Shown: positions 11,581-23,589 of the stretch, in pieces
How positions within the stretch are numbered: position 1 is the stretch's first letter
Layout of the letters: each line of letters begins with the position of its first letter
DNA from: Malaya genurostris
Lineage: Eukaryota; Arthropoda; Insecta; Diptera; Culicidae
Assembly: GCF_030247185.1 (NCBI RefSeq)
Contig: NC_080572.1
Location: 184,912,866 to 184,976,865, forward strand
DNA: 64,000 nt
Direction of reading: 5' to 3'
Translations under genes and position numbers: made by a program
Notes under the pieces: generated by a model
What the model saw: only the letters and a program-made list of their open reading frames with translations
Databases searched by the model: none
Told to the model about the DNA's origin: nothing

Positions 11581-12626
11581 ACGTGATTTTTTATTTAATT
11601 TACGCGATGATCGCGTAAAAAGAGTTTATACATAATGAAGGAAATTGTTAATTATACGCTTCAGTGAATTGAATATTATGAAATGTACAGTACGGAATTA
11701 TTTGATTTTATAAAATCTAGTTAGGGTCGTGGGTATTAAAGAATTCTCTGGAAAAAAGAAATCAGTGTATAAACGCGTGACTAGTGAGGTTTGTATGACT
11801 TTTGAGTGCGCTATGTGCTCATAGTACTATATTCAGCAAATTGACATACTGCGATAATATCTGTGGAAGTTTTTATCCATCCAAAACCTCCTTGGAATAT
11901 AGGCCTTAATGTCTACCAATGTAACCGATGACATCAGTGAGTTTTTTTTTTCGTAGTCCATACGTATGATATCACATTCAATTAATAAGATCGTTTTTAT
12001 GAATTATGAAGTGCTAAAGGCCTTGGATGACAGAAAATATGTCTAAAATAGATCAGCAATACGTATCTCCGTGACTATGACCTGCGGATTGCTCGAGAAG
12101 GTCTCAAGACTTGTTTTCACTGAAGTTCTTGGATGACTGGGAACGTTTCTGGATGGGATCAAAATACATAGACAAATAAGCAGTATACAGCTCCACGACT
12201 ATGAGCGGCATTGAAAAATTATAAATAAACTGCAATCACTCTTGTAGATCATAAGACCTGTTTTCACTGTATTGAACTACTGAGCACATTCCTGGAACAG
12301 CTATAAATAAACAAGTAAGCAATGTGTCGCTCTAAAAATATGAACAGCAAACAAAAAATATACATTAACCGTTGTTCTCTAAGTTAACCGTTCCCTAAGT
12401 TATTGGATCTTGGAATATCTCTTACGGATTTCCATAGTCTCGGAATACACTCATCTGTTCTCGCCTACTTCTGATCTCCATTTTTATTTCGCGTAATACC
12501 TGACGTATCATGTCAAGTGTCATTTCGGGTTAAGTAGTGGCAATGTCATTGATTACTGCCTTGATTTTTTAACAATTCATAGACATTATTTTTTCAATAA
12601 TTTATATACAACTTATTCCTACTTAC
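11581..12626. other. Presumed intron downstream of the host exon
   Basis: The minus-strand exon ends at 12,627 with a donor site, so on that strand this stretch is intronic. I find no second LRR-like exon here or anywhere below 12.6 kb. No transposon signature is visible. Loosely similar phrases recur near 12,050-12,330 (for example AAGACTTGTTTTCACTG and AAGACCTGTTTTCACTG). Confidence 0.5.
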
Positions 12627-12841
12627 ATAATATTGGTATCGGGTGGCATTTCCGGAATACGATCGAGCTGCTGCTTGACGCATCGTACCGTACGTTGCTG
12701 ACAGGAGCATTTCTGTGGGCAGCCCATCGCTTCGGTGACGGTCACCTGTGCCATGAAAAGTAAAACTAGTACGAACAGTGCTGACCCGATATGATCGTGC
12801 CGACGCCGCCATATTACGGTAGCTGTCATCAATCGGTACAT
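12627..12841 (-). CDS. First coding exon of a secreted LRR protein, peroxidasin-like
   Basis: This is the one exon that looks like a host gene. It encodes 71 residues plus two bases. An N-terminal basic stretch (VIWRRRHDH) precedes a hydrophobic core (SALFVLVLLFMAQVTVTEA), a clear signal peptide. The mature start GCPQKCSCQQRTVRCVKQ has the spacing of an LRR N-terminal cap (CPxxCxC...VRC), followed by LDRIPEMPPDTNIM. The cap and length resemble the first coding exon of insect peroxidasin, an extracellular-matrix peroxidase with LRR, Ig and peroxidase domains that cross-links collagen IV. The exon ends at a canonical GTAAGT donor (12,621-12,626) in phase 2. MYRLM gives two possible starts (12,841 or 12,829). 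Other LRR-capped proteins are possible; the rest of the gene lies beyond the window's low end. Confidence 0.7.
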
Positions 12842-13014
12842 TTTCGAGTTGATATTGTCACGGATACGTCAGATACCAGCTTTGATCGGATTCACTCTCG
12901 CACTAATTTTGTTTCTCCGAATTAAGGTTCCCAATTTTCTGTCCCCAAGTGGCTGTCTGTCTGTCTGTTTCTCGTGTCTCCACTCACAGATTGGACTGTT
13001 CCACGAAGGACTAG
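12842..13014 (-). other. 5' UTR part of the same exon
   Basis: Upstream of the ATG on the minus strand is an excellent 3' splice site: a pyrimidine-rich run ending TTTCTTTAATTGCAG, with the exon beginning CTAGTCC at 13,014. The leader would therefore be 173 bases here, with at least one further non-coding exon upstream at higher coordinates. Confidence 0.6.
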
Positions 13015-15836
13015 CTGCAATTAAAGAAAAAATAACTGTCAGTTTAATTGCCGACTACTTTGAGTAATTATCATGTGTGACATGCTGGTAATTTTTCAAT
13101 ATTTGTCAACAACTGCCTTTTAATAATTAACTCAATTGCTTAATCGAACAAAGTATCAGAGCGAAATTCAGATGTTCAACTTCAATAGATTTCGTTTGTT
13201 TACCCAAAAATAAATTTAACATATATTGTATCTAGTTTTATTTGATTTATATGATATGAACTGATCATCAGATTTCGTAGCCAAAATTTTTACAAGACAA
13301 TTGAATATCTGATGCTATGGACACTAAAAATGTTCAATGTCGAATATCGGTATATCCCCATTCCTATTCTCTATTTTTAATCGATTACAGCTTTGAATAC
13401 TTTCTGCTAATACAAAACCAGAGTCGTTATGCATCACGGCTAACGCGAAACGAACTGATTTGTCACTCGAATTCTTCTTTTTCCAGGTTCTAGGTTCTCT
13501 AGGTTTGCAATTTCCTTTATCGATTACATCGAAGCTGAGATAAACAAGATTATAGTCATCTTAAAATAAAAAAAAAAATATTACTCTTACTCCAAGTCTG
13601 TGAGTGGCTCTCCAGCTTTGTTATTCCTCTACAGCCGACGAATGTTATCCGACAAAATTTAACGGTTATTTAAGTACAGCATGTTCGAAGCAAAACTTTG
13701 ACCGGAATAATAAACATCCTTTTCTGAGCACCCTTAGGTCCGGATAAGTCTTGTAGTGCATATCCAGAACACCGTGTGTGTGTTTTCACTACCCAACATA
13801 CACACAATTCCCGCACAAGGCAACTAGACAAGTGTCGTTACAGTGTCGCAAGGCACTAAAACATCGAGTTTAACACATGGAAAGATAGCTCCGGCCGGCG
13901 GGTGGTAATTTTCCGGAAGATGAATTTCCCCAAAGAGCTTCGCGGGTAATACATTCATAAGCGTGCCGCCCGGCTGCGAGGACCAAAGTACGTACGTACC
14001 CGTACACATGTCGGTTCACGAGAACGAGTGACGCTGAAATGCACAGGCAAAGGCACTGAGTAATTAAATTTCCTTTATGAACATTTTCTTTGTAATTAAA
14101 TTCTAGAAACATCCAAACTTGAGATTCCATTTGCAATGTGTTTTTTTTTCTATTTTCTAGGCAAGTGACAGAATGCAGAAAAGTTTTCGTCGTTCACTAA
14201 CAGCAGGATGCAGTCTGGTGCGTTTCGGGTGTTCAACAAGAAATCAGAAAACGGAGCTCGGAGCTATTGTTTTGAAAAACTTCGCTTTGGATTTGGCTTT
14301 TATTGTAGTAAAAAGGAACAATTTTTTCGCTGCGAAGTCGATCGTATAGAAAAAGAGAATTCTGCTGAAAGTGGAAGGAAACGGTTCGAATAATTAAGAT
14401 TAAGGAAATACGATATGGAATTGCTTTAAATTCAACTCGTTCCACGAAGAAGTTTCTGATGTCGCCAAATTAGAACCGAAATCATAGAGTTTATTACGGA
14501 ATATCAGTATTATGAAGAAACAATTATGGTGACAATAAATTTTCTGATTTTAACCGCATGACTAACACGCCTGTCAAGAGATCCCCACAGGTTGACGTAC
14601 AGATGACGTCACTAATTAATAGAGATATCCAAATTTCATGACATTCGGTTTAGTTGTGTGTTAGTTTTTGTGCTTTCAGTGATGCTTTTGAAAAAAGGCG
14701 GGTGGGTAATGCCAGAGAAATAACTGGATGTCGTGAATACGAATAAAACTGGCACGCTTCCTTCACACTTCCGAATATCAATTAGTTGATCGATTTTGTG
14801 AATTGTGCAAGCATTCCCCGTCTTCATCAGTAGAATTTTAAACGATGCACCTACGCTAAAGTACGGATAAGTTACATCAAACATTTTGACACAGAATTAA
14901 ATATTACGAAATAATTTTTATAGTTATTTACAATAAAATAATGGTGGTTCTGAAAAGAACCTTCCATGAAGGCGTTCGTGTTGGAGAGTGACGAATTGAT
15001 TTCGAATTCCGATGGATGCCGCTGACTTCCGTCATATATTTTCAAGCAAACCTGATGTCCGGATCTGAGATACTGATATGGTAGCTTATGTACGAGCAGA
15101 TTTCATATCGGCGTATTTTTACAAGAATCTAAAAAGTAGGGCGTACTTGATTTCTTACTCCGCATAGAAACATGAAATTTATTTAGAAAATCACGTTTTA
15201 AACAAATGAGCATTCTTTCCTTTCGCTAGATTTAAAACTTTTTTTCAGGAGAAATAAAATACAGATTGATCTGTATATGTGGCAACCTTGTTTCACACGC
15301 ACCTTGGTTTTTATTTCGAAACGACACCTATACTAGTATAAAGATGTGTTCTACATTAATACTTTCATTTTCGCAATGCGTGAGTCCGTAGCCCGCCGTA
15401 ATTGAATGTGTTAGTGATGACGCAAATTATTTTCAACTCCCATTTTGATGATGCTTTTGGTAGGAAATGGAGAAAATTCAATCAATTCTAAATGATGATC
15501 TGTGGAACTGAAAAGTGCCTTGAATTGTCACGAATAACAGGATGCCTGCCTTTAGAAAGAACTGAGCTGCACAGATAAAAATATTTCGTGATTTTACATT
15601 TATTTTCATGCACATATTTGGAGCAGGCAATTGAATGGATATTTACATTACAAAACGAAGCGGTTCGTAAATATACAGTCTTGTTCAATAAAAAACTAAA
15701 TGAATTTTAATGTAATTTTACATCAATCATGGTTTTAAATCAGATTTTCGTTTAAACTGATGTCTATTTCATAGTACTATCGGTTTACATGTCGTGTAAG
15801 TTTCATCTTTTCTTTCTGTGTGGCTTGTTTTATATA
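13015..15836. other. Presumed first intron, no recognised gene
   Basis: A GC-richer unique patch at 13,870-14,030 might be regulatory, but no motif decides it. Near 15,590-15,660 a solitary copy of the SINE 3' tail (GATTTTACATTT...GCACATA) is visible. The rest shows no domain, repeat array or paired termini. Confidence 0.4.
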
Positions 15837-15929
15837 CAGGGTCCGCCATCTAACTTTTTTTGAACTAGCGGTTATTTCGACATTGGTAACCTTAATGTCA
15901 ATTCTGATTTGACAGAAACTTACACAGTT

Positions 15930-16330
15930 CGAAAAAGTCTTGTGATTTTACATTTTATAAGATGCACATAACTGGAGCGTCATATTTTACACATATTTAT
16001 ATTCAGGAACATGTAAAATTGTATGATTTGAAAACTACATGGCTTGAACTCGAATGAAATAAAAAACAAAAGATCGACAGCAACAGCGGGACTTGAACCG
16101 AGAAACATTAGATCACAAAGCACATCGACTGAACCACAGAAGCACATATCTGCTTGCTGAATAATTGATACATATAAATCCATACTGCGGTAATTGATAG
16201 TCGAGTGCAAATAATACTCGGAGCGTGTAAAATTTTGTACGCGTGGAATATTGCGTCATTTGAAAAATCAACTAGTGATGAATGATATCGTTTGTAGGTT
16301 TACGTTACATGTAAAATTTATAATTTTTTT
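15930..16330 (-). mobile_element. tRNA-derived SINE, copy 1
   Basis: On the minus strand a tRNA-like head carries an A box TGGTTCAGTCG (16,126-16,136) and a B box GGTTCAAGTCC (16,089-16,099), both matching the RNA polymerase III consensus, 26 bases apart. A body of about 100 bases follows, then a conserved tail with GACGCTCCAGTTATGTGCAT and ATGTAAAATCACA. The same head-body-tail order is found at 44,945-45,180. It is unrelated to the Feilai-like SINE at 17.7 kb. Confidence 0.7.
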
Positions 16331-16365
16331 CTGTGTAGTTTTATCCTTCCGCTGAACGAAAATGG

Positions 16366-17028
16366 TTGTATACGCTTGAGGAACGCGTGAAAATAGTGCA
16401 GTTTTACTTTGAAAATCATGGTAATGTTGCGGAATGTGTGCGGATCTTCTCGGATGACGCACATTTTCATCTCGGCGGGTATGTTAATAAGCAAAGTTGT
16501 CGCATCTGGGGGACGGAAAACCCGCTTGTTATCATGGAGAAGCCGATGCATCCTCAGAGAGTGACGGTTTGGTGCGGATTTTTGTATGGCGGCATCATTG
16601 GGCCATTTTTCTTCGAAAACGAGTCATGATCCGCCGCCACGGTGAATGGCGAGCGCTACCGCGCCATGATTAGCGATTGGTTCTTCCCGTTACTTGAAGA
16701 GGAAGACTTGGACACCATTTAGTTCCAACAAGACGGCGCTCCGTGCCACACAGCCAACACTACGATCGATCTTCTGCGCACAGTCTTCGAAGCTCGAAGC
16801 TGTGATTTGACGCCGTTAGACTATTATCTTTGGGGGGCTGTCAAAGATAAGTGTTATGTGGACAAGCAAGAGACAATTCAAGCCTTGAAGGACAACATTC
16901 GTGTAGCCATAGCTGAAGTGAAGCTGCATACAATCGAAAATGTACTAAAAAACTGGACCGACCGTATGGCGTACTGCAAGGCCAGCCGAAATTATATTCC
17001 ACAATTACCCAGAAGGATTGTACTTTAA
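16366..17028 (+). pseudogene. DD41D transposase, internally deleted
   Basis: The N-terminus (YTLEERVKIVQFYFENHGN) is the first helix-turn-helix. It joins directly to FSDDAHFHLGGYVNKQSCRI, which holds the first catalytic Asp, so most of the DNA-binding domain is missing. The second Asp is in FQQDGAPCHTA and the third in CDLTPLDYYLW, but about 15 residues are deleted between them. In-frame stops lie at about 16,627 and 16,720. The C-terminus (NWTDRMAYCKASR) is normal. It is homologous to the copy at 39.5 kb, which has the full 41-residue spacing. Confidence 0.85.
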
Positions 17029-17104
17029 TATGAAAAAATAAATTTTGAAATCGGATGAACCGTTTGTGTTTTATTGCAAAAAAAAAAGTTACATGGTCGA
17101 CCTG

Positions 17105-17702
17105 TACACTCGGTAAACTCGTCCGAAATTTGACTCAGAATTCATTGTGATTTCCAATTGGATTCCAAAAGAGATGAAACTGTCCATTTCGTGCGGAATC
17201 AGTAAGCGCATTTTGGAATTCACAAAAGATTCCAACTCAAATTCCGGACAACTTAACTGAGTAGCGCTCCCATGGCGATTGACAACTTCTACTGACAGGC
17301 TTTTGGTGTGATTTTGCTGCGACTGTTCTTCGGCTCAATTTTGCTGTTCGGCGTTCGCTTCAGTCCAAAAACGTGAGGTCTTTGATGTTGCTCTCCCGTA
17401 TGTCTTGCGTCAACAACCATCACTCAGAAAATTATGGTAAACAGTGGAATGTTCATGTTTTATACCGATACATTTGTAAAGCAGCACATAATTTGTTTTC
17501 TTCCTCAGAACGCGTTCTGATTGGCTGGTGTTGATATGGGTCAAATCAGACAGGATTTTAAATAGTGTACTATTGAAACCCTTCAATGTGGTTGCAATAC
17601 GTATTCAAGTTGAAACATTTCGAATCTATTAGTAGTTAGATTATGTAAATCCTTCTACAGATCACTGAGCCCCGAGCTTTCGAAATACAAGAAAGGCAAA
17701 CA
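17105..17702. other. No recognised gene
   Basis: A short self-similar stretch around 17,150-17,240 (GATTTCCAATTGGATTCC, GGAATTCACAAAAGATTCC) may be a fragment of an old repeat. Nothing else is recognised. Confidence 0.35.
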
Positions 17703-17714
17703 CGCGTCATGAGT

Positions 17715-17917
17715 AAAGCGAAGTCTTGGCATTACATTACTTTTGTGGAATTTGGCCTTTCTGTTTCAACAGACTTCGCAGCCGATTCTTAGTGTACAGA
17801 ATTATTGCATGGCTAGTACTATGGATCCTACTGACACTAAGAATCCTTCCAGGTAGGGGCTCGAACATACGACAACTGGCTTGTAAGACCAGCGTCCTAT
17901 GCATTGAACCGCCAACC
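17715..17917 (-). mobile_element. Feilai-like tRNA-derived SINE, full length
   Basis: Read on the minus strand it begins GGTTGGCGGTTCAATGCATA (A-box region) and has a B box TGTTCGAGCCC. The body contains GAATCGGCTGCGAAGTCTGT and the tail ATGTAATGCCAAGACTT. It is flanked by a perfect 12-bp target duplication, CGCGTCATGAGT, at 17,703-17,714 and 17,918-17,929. Length is 203 bp. SINEs like this are moved by LINE machinery. The sequence looks like Feilai of Aedes by recall. Confidence 0.85.
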
Positions 17918-17929
17918 CGCGTCATGAGT

Positions 17930-18898
17930 TTTCTTCTTTGATACTCGTTGATACCAAACATTTCGGAAAAGTTTAGTTTTGATTCATTTGAGTTTATGTC
18001 ATACAACTGAAAATTTGATCATAAAATTATGATCATATTTGCGTGGCATGTAGTAAAAATTATGTTGATGCGTAAGATACAACAAGAGATATTCACTCTC
18101 TCAGAGGGTAAATTTTAAAAAAGCACTCATAGTAAAGTAAGCCGTATTCACGACAATAATTAGAAACATAAGAGAAAAAGAATGTTCATGGTATGGCGTA
18201 GGACAACACGCAGAGAAATGGAGCATGTTAAAATAACAAAACAGTTAGCAGATTTTAAAATTTGAATTTCAAGCTAGAATATTTTAGTTCTTCCTTCGAC
18301 ATCAACAACGATCTCTGTTTATTTATTTATTTATTTGGTTTGAATCAAAATTGTGGTCTAGCCGAGCGAGAAATATGTTTGTTTCGGCTGATTCTATTGT
18401 TCAAATAAATTAACTATTTATTACATGTAAACAAATACTGAGTTGACGTTATCGGTAACGTCTATGTGGACATTTCTCTATGATCTTATTTATATAATAA
18501 TACAACTGAGTTTAATATATAAATGAACTGTATTAGCTTTCTTTCTTACCAGTTAATTTTTTTCCCCGCGGATAAGTCAGAGTAGTTTTTGTCTTCCGTG
18601 CATAACGTTTGTATGCGTTTTATAAGTAAAGTTTTATCTACTTCCTTCATTTCCAAGGGGCTTTTCAACAATTCAAGCGTATGTATTGACAACTAATAAC
18701 ATTTTTGAAAACAGTAACATTACACAACACGTTTTCTTCGCAAAAACAAATATTTGACGCAGGATCTCTGTTTTGACAGGACTGATGAAGCAGCGAATCA
18801 TTCGATATTATAAAAATTAAAATACCATGACTTGATTGTGGTATGCAAATAATTCGATCGTCTCGCAACAAAAGTTATTAGAGCCTTTCATGGCTTAC
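17930..18898. other. No recognised gene
   Basis: AT-rich, with a small TTTA microsatellite near 18,320. No coding or repeat signature. Confidence 0.4.
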
Positions 18899-18911
18899 TC
18901 TTTAGATTATT

Positions 18912-20136
18912 TTTTTACTTTTTTATTTATGACTTCTGGTCAGTCAGTAATTTTTACTTTTTTTTTTTTTTTTTTTTCCTTTTTTTTTTCGGTTTTTTTA
19001 ACGATATCAAACTAACTGGAGATTATAAGAGGAGAAAGAATATGAAATCATAGAGCCATAGTACTCAAGGAAGAGCAAGGATGTGAAGAATAAAGTGCGG
19101 AAAAGTGAGACGTGACAAGGGTCATTTAAGTAAGCAGAAGGCTTCTCGTATCTAAACTTTTACCTTCTACCAGAGGAGTCGAACTTAGGCATCTTAGCGA
19201 TACGAGTTATCCGAGTCTCTGATATGTCAGAAAGTAAAGGCAAAGGTCATTTGCCATTTACTGTCCGAACCGGCAAAAGTAAAGTTACGAGAAGTTGTCA
19301 CATTCTGCCCACGACGGTTTCTCACACAATGTGTTTTTCATTGTGTTGATATTTTCTCATACAGTTAGTTATAACACCGGAATGGAAGATTTGTCCGAAA
19401 CTATTGCTTGAGTGCCTGGAGTTGTAGCGTATGGCTATGCGTCCCAGGGTGCAAGCGGCGCACGGACAGCGCTCCACTCATCGCTGTGTGTGATGGAATC
19501 CCATCAAATCTTTTTACTTTTTTACTTTTTTATTTATGACTTCTGGTCAGTCAGTAATTTTTACTTTTTTTTTCGGTTTTTTTAACGATATCAAACTAAC
19601 TGGAGATTATAAGAGGAGAAAGAATATGAAATCATAGAGCCATAGTACTCAAGGAAGAGCAAGGATGTGAAGAATCCGTGCGCCGCTTGCACCCTGGGAC
19701 GCATAGCCATACGCTACAACTCCAGGCACTCAAGCAATAGTTTCGGACAAATCTTCCATTCCGGTGTTATAACTAACTGTATGAGAAAATATCAACACAA
19801 TGAAAAACACATTGTGTGAGAAACCGTCGTGGGCAGAATGTGACAACTTCTCGTAACTTTACTTTTGCCGGTTCGGACAGTAAATGGCAAATGACCTTTG
19901 CCTTTACTTTCTGACATATCAGAGACTCGGATAACTCGTATCGCTAAGATGCCTAAGTTCGACTCCTCTGGTAGAAGGTAAAAGTTTAGATACGAGAAGC
20001 CTTCTGCTTACTTAAATGACCCTTGTCACGTCTCACTTTTCCGCACTTTATTCTTCACATCCTTGCTCTTCCTTGAGTACTATGGCTCTATGATTTCATA
20101 TTCTTTCTCCTCTTATAATCTCCAGTTAGTTTGATA
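18912..20136 (-). mobile_element. Retro-inserted element containing a perfect 463-bp inverted repeat
   Basis: The arms at 19,003-19,465 and 19,676-20,138 are reverse complements with no mismatch that I can find. The loop (19,466-19,675) includes a direct repeat (about 19,517-19,675) of the left flank plus left-arm start (18,913-19,091), without the long T run present in the first copy. The whole is bounded by a 13-bp direct repeat TCTTTAGATTATT (18,899-18,911 and 20,137-20,149), as after target-primed insertion; the T-rich left end fits a minus-strand poly(A) tail. Each arm has a tRNA-like stretch with a B box AAGTTCGACTCC (near 19,955 on plus). No ORF. A SINE-like unit that inserted with inversion and duplication is the simplest reading. 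Confidence 0.8.
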
Positions 20137-20370
20137 TCTTTAGATTATTACAGAGCCCATTTCCTCCATAAAGTTTACAATATCAACCGAAAGCTTCTGA
20201 ACGCTAAGGGTGAAGCCCGAGAGAACGCGATTTGCGAAGCGATGCGGAGCGTCTTAATGCGATGCACATTTACCGCATCGCGCTCACTCTGACAGGTTTG
20301 CTTTAATCAAATGTAACTAGCTCACACGCGCGTCCAGACGCTTCGCGTGACGCTTTCACTCTGACAGCAA

Positions 20371-20450
20371 CGTAAGAATCGGTTACGAAGTCTGTTGAAA
20401 CGAAAAGGTCAAATTTCACAAAAGGAATGTAATGCCAAGACTTTACTTTA
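20371..20450 (+). repeat. Feilai-like SINE, 3' tail only
   Basis: GAATCGGTTACGAAGTCTGT through AATGTAATGCCAAGACTT matches the 3' half of the SINE at 17.7 kb in the opposite orientation. The head is missing, a 5' truncation. Confidence 0.75.
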
Positions 20451-21317
20451 TTATTAACATTATCTAAAGAACGTTCACCTGAAACTGATTTTTAAAATTG
20501 AATTTACTGTGAAATTGCTTGTTAAAATTTGACAGGAACGCATAAGTAAAATATTTGTTATATTTATCAAAACATTGATTGAAAACAAACTAATCCACTG
20601 AGAAAAAATAATTTTCTATACGCATCGAATCGAGTAGATAAAAATATATGTTTTAGATTATTGATGGTCGAAGTTTCTATTAGTTACGTACGTTAGTAAA
20701 AAAAACAACGCGTTTTGTCGGTTACGTGATTTATGCCATTATATCTCCGGAAGTTCCGCTAGCATTCAAACGAGTTTAAGTTTGTTTAAATAGGTTCTGC
20801 CATCTCTGAAAAAATTGAGCGGTAAAAATTACAAGGTATTGTGCAAGACATCCGACCGATCACGATGACATTAAAAATGCACAAACAATTTTCTCTACGG
20901 CATTATCGCTCCGCACCGATTCTAAGTAGGTTCGATACTAACTCTAATTCTGTTGGAATGATTTGCTTATACACGAACACAAATACACTACGAAAATAAA
21001 GGAGCTCGTGCGAAGCGAACGGTACACAAAATAAACCCGTAGAATGTCCACTTACTGATGTGAGCAAGCAACCTTCTTTACGGCATTATCGAACCGAACT
21101 AAGTTCAAGTCAGTTCGATACTGAACACTGCCAAACGAGTAGTTGACTATTCATCGGATCGACAAAGCAAGTGTTTTACTCTTCCGCTCTACATGAAGGC
21201 AGGCATTGACTGAGCAAACAAAATGAGACAGAGCCTATATTTATAGATTCTATTTTGTGCGAAATTTCATACTGTGCAGAACGGTGCTGTAGTTTTTCAT
21301 GCATGATTCAAAATTCT
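20451..21317. other. Degraded repeat DNA
   Basis: Around 20,740-20,860 a piece of the modular repeat is visible (ATCTCCGGAAGTTCCGCTAG, then CCATCTCTGAAAAAATTGAG). The remainder holds no recognised gene. Just before this stretch, at 20,200-20,370, is a GC-richer patch with the phrase CACTCTGACAG twice. Confidence 0.4.
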
Positions 21318-21569
21318 CGGTTAATTTTTCAAAAGAGCGTATAAGCAAGTGACAGTTTCTTCTTAATCACTCTCTCTTTCGATTATTGTGATGTTTTAAA
21401 AAAAAATTTTCTTTGATATCACTATTCTGATTGAAAGTCGAAAGTTCCGGGTATCATTTCATGCAAAGAGTTGAGTGATAAACGTGGAAACCGCTTGGTA
21501 ATTAATAGAAGAGAAAGTAAACAAAGAGAAACTGTCACTTGCTTATACGCCCTTTTGAAAAATTAACCG
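21318..21569. mobile_element. MITE, copy 1 (terminus GGGCGTATAAGCAAGTGACA)
   Basis: Inverted ends of about 50 bp start CGGTTAATTTTTCAAAAG and continue GCGTATAAGCAAGTGACAG. The interior has no ORF. A second copy in the opposite orientation lies at 25,287-25,535. No unambiguous target duplication was seen, so the outer limit is approximate. Confidence 0.8.
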
Positions 21570-21800
21570 AAAAATTAATCCTTGAACTTGATCAATAATA
21601 ACTTTTAAAGTTTTTTTGAATCGGTTCAGCCATTTCCGAGAAAATTGAGTGGTAAAAAAAGTTGCACACACATCCATACACAAACATTTGCCGATTTCGC
21701 TGAGCTGAGCCGAATAGTATAAAAAACTATGGGTTTCCGAGGCTTTGTTTGAAAGTCGGTTTTACCAGCAGTTTTTTTGCCTTTCTATAGAGAAAGGCAA
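21570..21800. repeat. Modular mosquito repeat, terminal piece
   Basis: It has TCGGTTCAGCCATTTCCGAG and the block CATTTGCCGATTTCGCTGAG followed by GCCGAATAGTATA, which corresponds in reverse orientation to the start of the copy at 9.7 kb. Confidence 0.55.
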
Positions 21801-21829
21801 GAATTTAATTCATCATTTAAAAACTTGTC

Positions 21830-22195
21830 GTTTGCTGCTTTTCGGAGATTGTCGCCCTGAAAATTTTTATTGAGCGAAGATCTGGCGAGTTTGAAGGGAT
21901 TGTCTCCATCGGCACAAAAACAATATCGTTGACTTTGTACCCCTCTCTATACCGATTTTGCGTAACGATACGAAGTAAGATCCGACCAAAATAGAGTTTC
22001 ACCTTCGTGGGACCAGTGGTAGCGCGGCAGACGTGTCTGGAGCCATTCTTCTTTATATATTTAGCCGTTAATGGTACTGGACGTTATGTGGCCGGGAATC
22101 TGTTTGTTTTAATGCATATGTCGTCGTTCATTTCGATGCATTTCGTCAGCACCAACCACTCGTGGTACAGCTTCCTGCCTCGAAGTTGCGCTTGA
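21830..22195 (-). pseudogene. DD37E transposase relic
   Basis: Reading the minus strand across frames gives an ITmD37E-like C-terminal half: a degenerate DDTYALKQIPGH block, then the second Asp in FWSDLTSYRYA, then VNDIVFVPMETIPSNSPDL and RSIKIFRA, where the catalytic Glu would be but is Lys. Several frameshifts. It is too degraded to assign to either full DD37E family in this window. Confidence 0.7.
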
Positions 22196-23589
22196 AGTCA
22201 TCTCTCACCTTACTGCACGGAAACCCCTCCAATCAAAAAATTACGATCTCGCAATTTTTTATTTTTACAATTGTTGTTTTAACTAATAATTAGTTGATTC
22301 AGCCATTTTGCTATTTGATTTGCACATATTCAAGTTGTTAAAAAATATGTTGTTTTTAATGCTGTCTAATGTCAAAAACAGCACCAAGCAAAATAAAAAT
22401 TGCAATAAAAAATCAACCATTACTTTAGTTGAAATTCAAACGCGTTTCTTAAACATTTTCATGCAAACGAAATTCGCTTATACGTTTGTAAAACTTGTGA
22501 AGAGTAACTCTTAAATGATAGTAAATTAATGTTTATCATAACACTAGTTGTCAGAATGTTAATGTGATGATAAATTATCTACATCTTTACTGCTCTGGTG
22601 TTACTAGAAGACTAAAAGACAGTATATTATTTATATTAAATATTACATATTTTTTATACATCTTGACATACCGAATTTTAATTTAAAAAATCAGAACGTA
22701 TATCAATAAAAAAATATTTTATTGTCATTCAAAATCAATAATTTTGCTTAAGTTTAAATAACTAGTCGTAATATCTAAACCAACTAAAACCGATTTGTTT
22801 TTCAACTCACATAACTGTTAAATTAAAAACAAGGCCGGTTGTTGTAACTAAAATCTTTATTGAAATTGAAAGGTGTGTGTCTTGACTAACTGACAGCATC
22901 TTTTTTTCAACCAAAATTTTTGTTATTTCAACCATCGTTTCTGTTGATCGAAAAACAAAAATGACAGTTTAGAAAAAACAACGATCGATTAGTTGTACCA
23001 AATTTTAACCAATCAAATTCAGAAAAACAACTAATATTTTGGTTGTTTCACAATCGCGAGATGTTCCGTGTGACGTTCATTTATTTAGCTCCAATCACAG
23101 TCACGTTTCTATCTTACAGTATGTGACAGTTGATAGAAAATGTCTGCATTCGCTTAAACGGTAGTGAATTGAAAATATTAATAATAGAAAAAATTGAAAC
23201 TTCTGCACCATTAACCAACAGTAATACGAACTGTCAGCCTTTTGTGGACGAATAAAGATGACCGTCATCGTGTAACATTTACACAGATTTTGCGTTCATC
23301 GCAAATCCAATTTATCAGAGGCATTCAACTCACGCAGATCCTAAGAGACAGGACAATCCCGCGGCAGGCAGCTTGCAGACACAGTACTATGAAAGTGCTG
23401 TTACTGGCGAAACTGTCCATTCCAAAATGTGTCCTAAGTACTTGCAACAGGACAACGAAAACAACGACAATGACGATTGCACCGAAATATTACCGCATAA
23501 AACAAACTACTCCAGCGAGAATATTCGCCAATTTGCTTCCATCGTTGAAACGCTTGAACCCAGACCACTATCCTTAGATTTGAAACAAT
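22196..23589. other. No recognised gene
   Basis: AT-rich. Phrases around CAACTAATWATTRGTTG and GGTTGTTTCACAATCGCGAG near 22,240-22,310 and 22,870-23,060 suggest a degraded inverted-repeat element, but I could not fix its ends. Confidence 0.35.

Larger units (their letters stand above)
15837..17104 (+). mobile_element. DD41D mariner-like element with nested SINE
   Basis: The left end CAGGGTCCGCCATCTAACTT and the right end, reverse-complemented, CAGGTCGACCATGTAACTT are inverted repeats flanked by TA (15,835-15,836 and 17,105-17,106). A tRNA-derived SINE occupies about 15,930-16,330 in the 5' leader. The coding part is internally deleted. Confidence 0.85.

Noticed and set aside
16070..16150. 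Functional tRNA gene on minus
   Set aside because: A and B boxes are present, but the acceptor stem and anticodon arm do not fold convincingly, and the head is joined to a repeated body and tail, so it is a SINE.
17840..17920. tRNA gene on minus
   Set aside because: Repeated at 42.4 kb with the same non-tRNA body and flanked by target duplications; a Feilai-like SINE.
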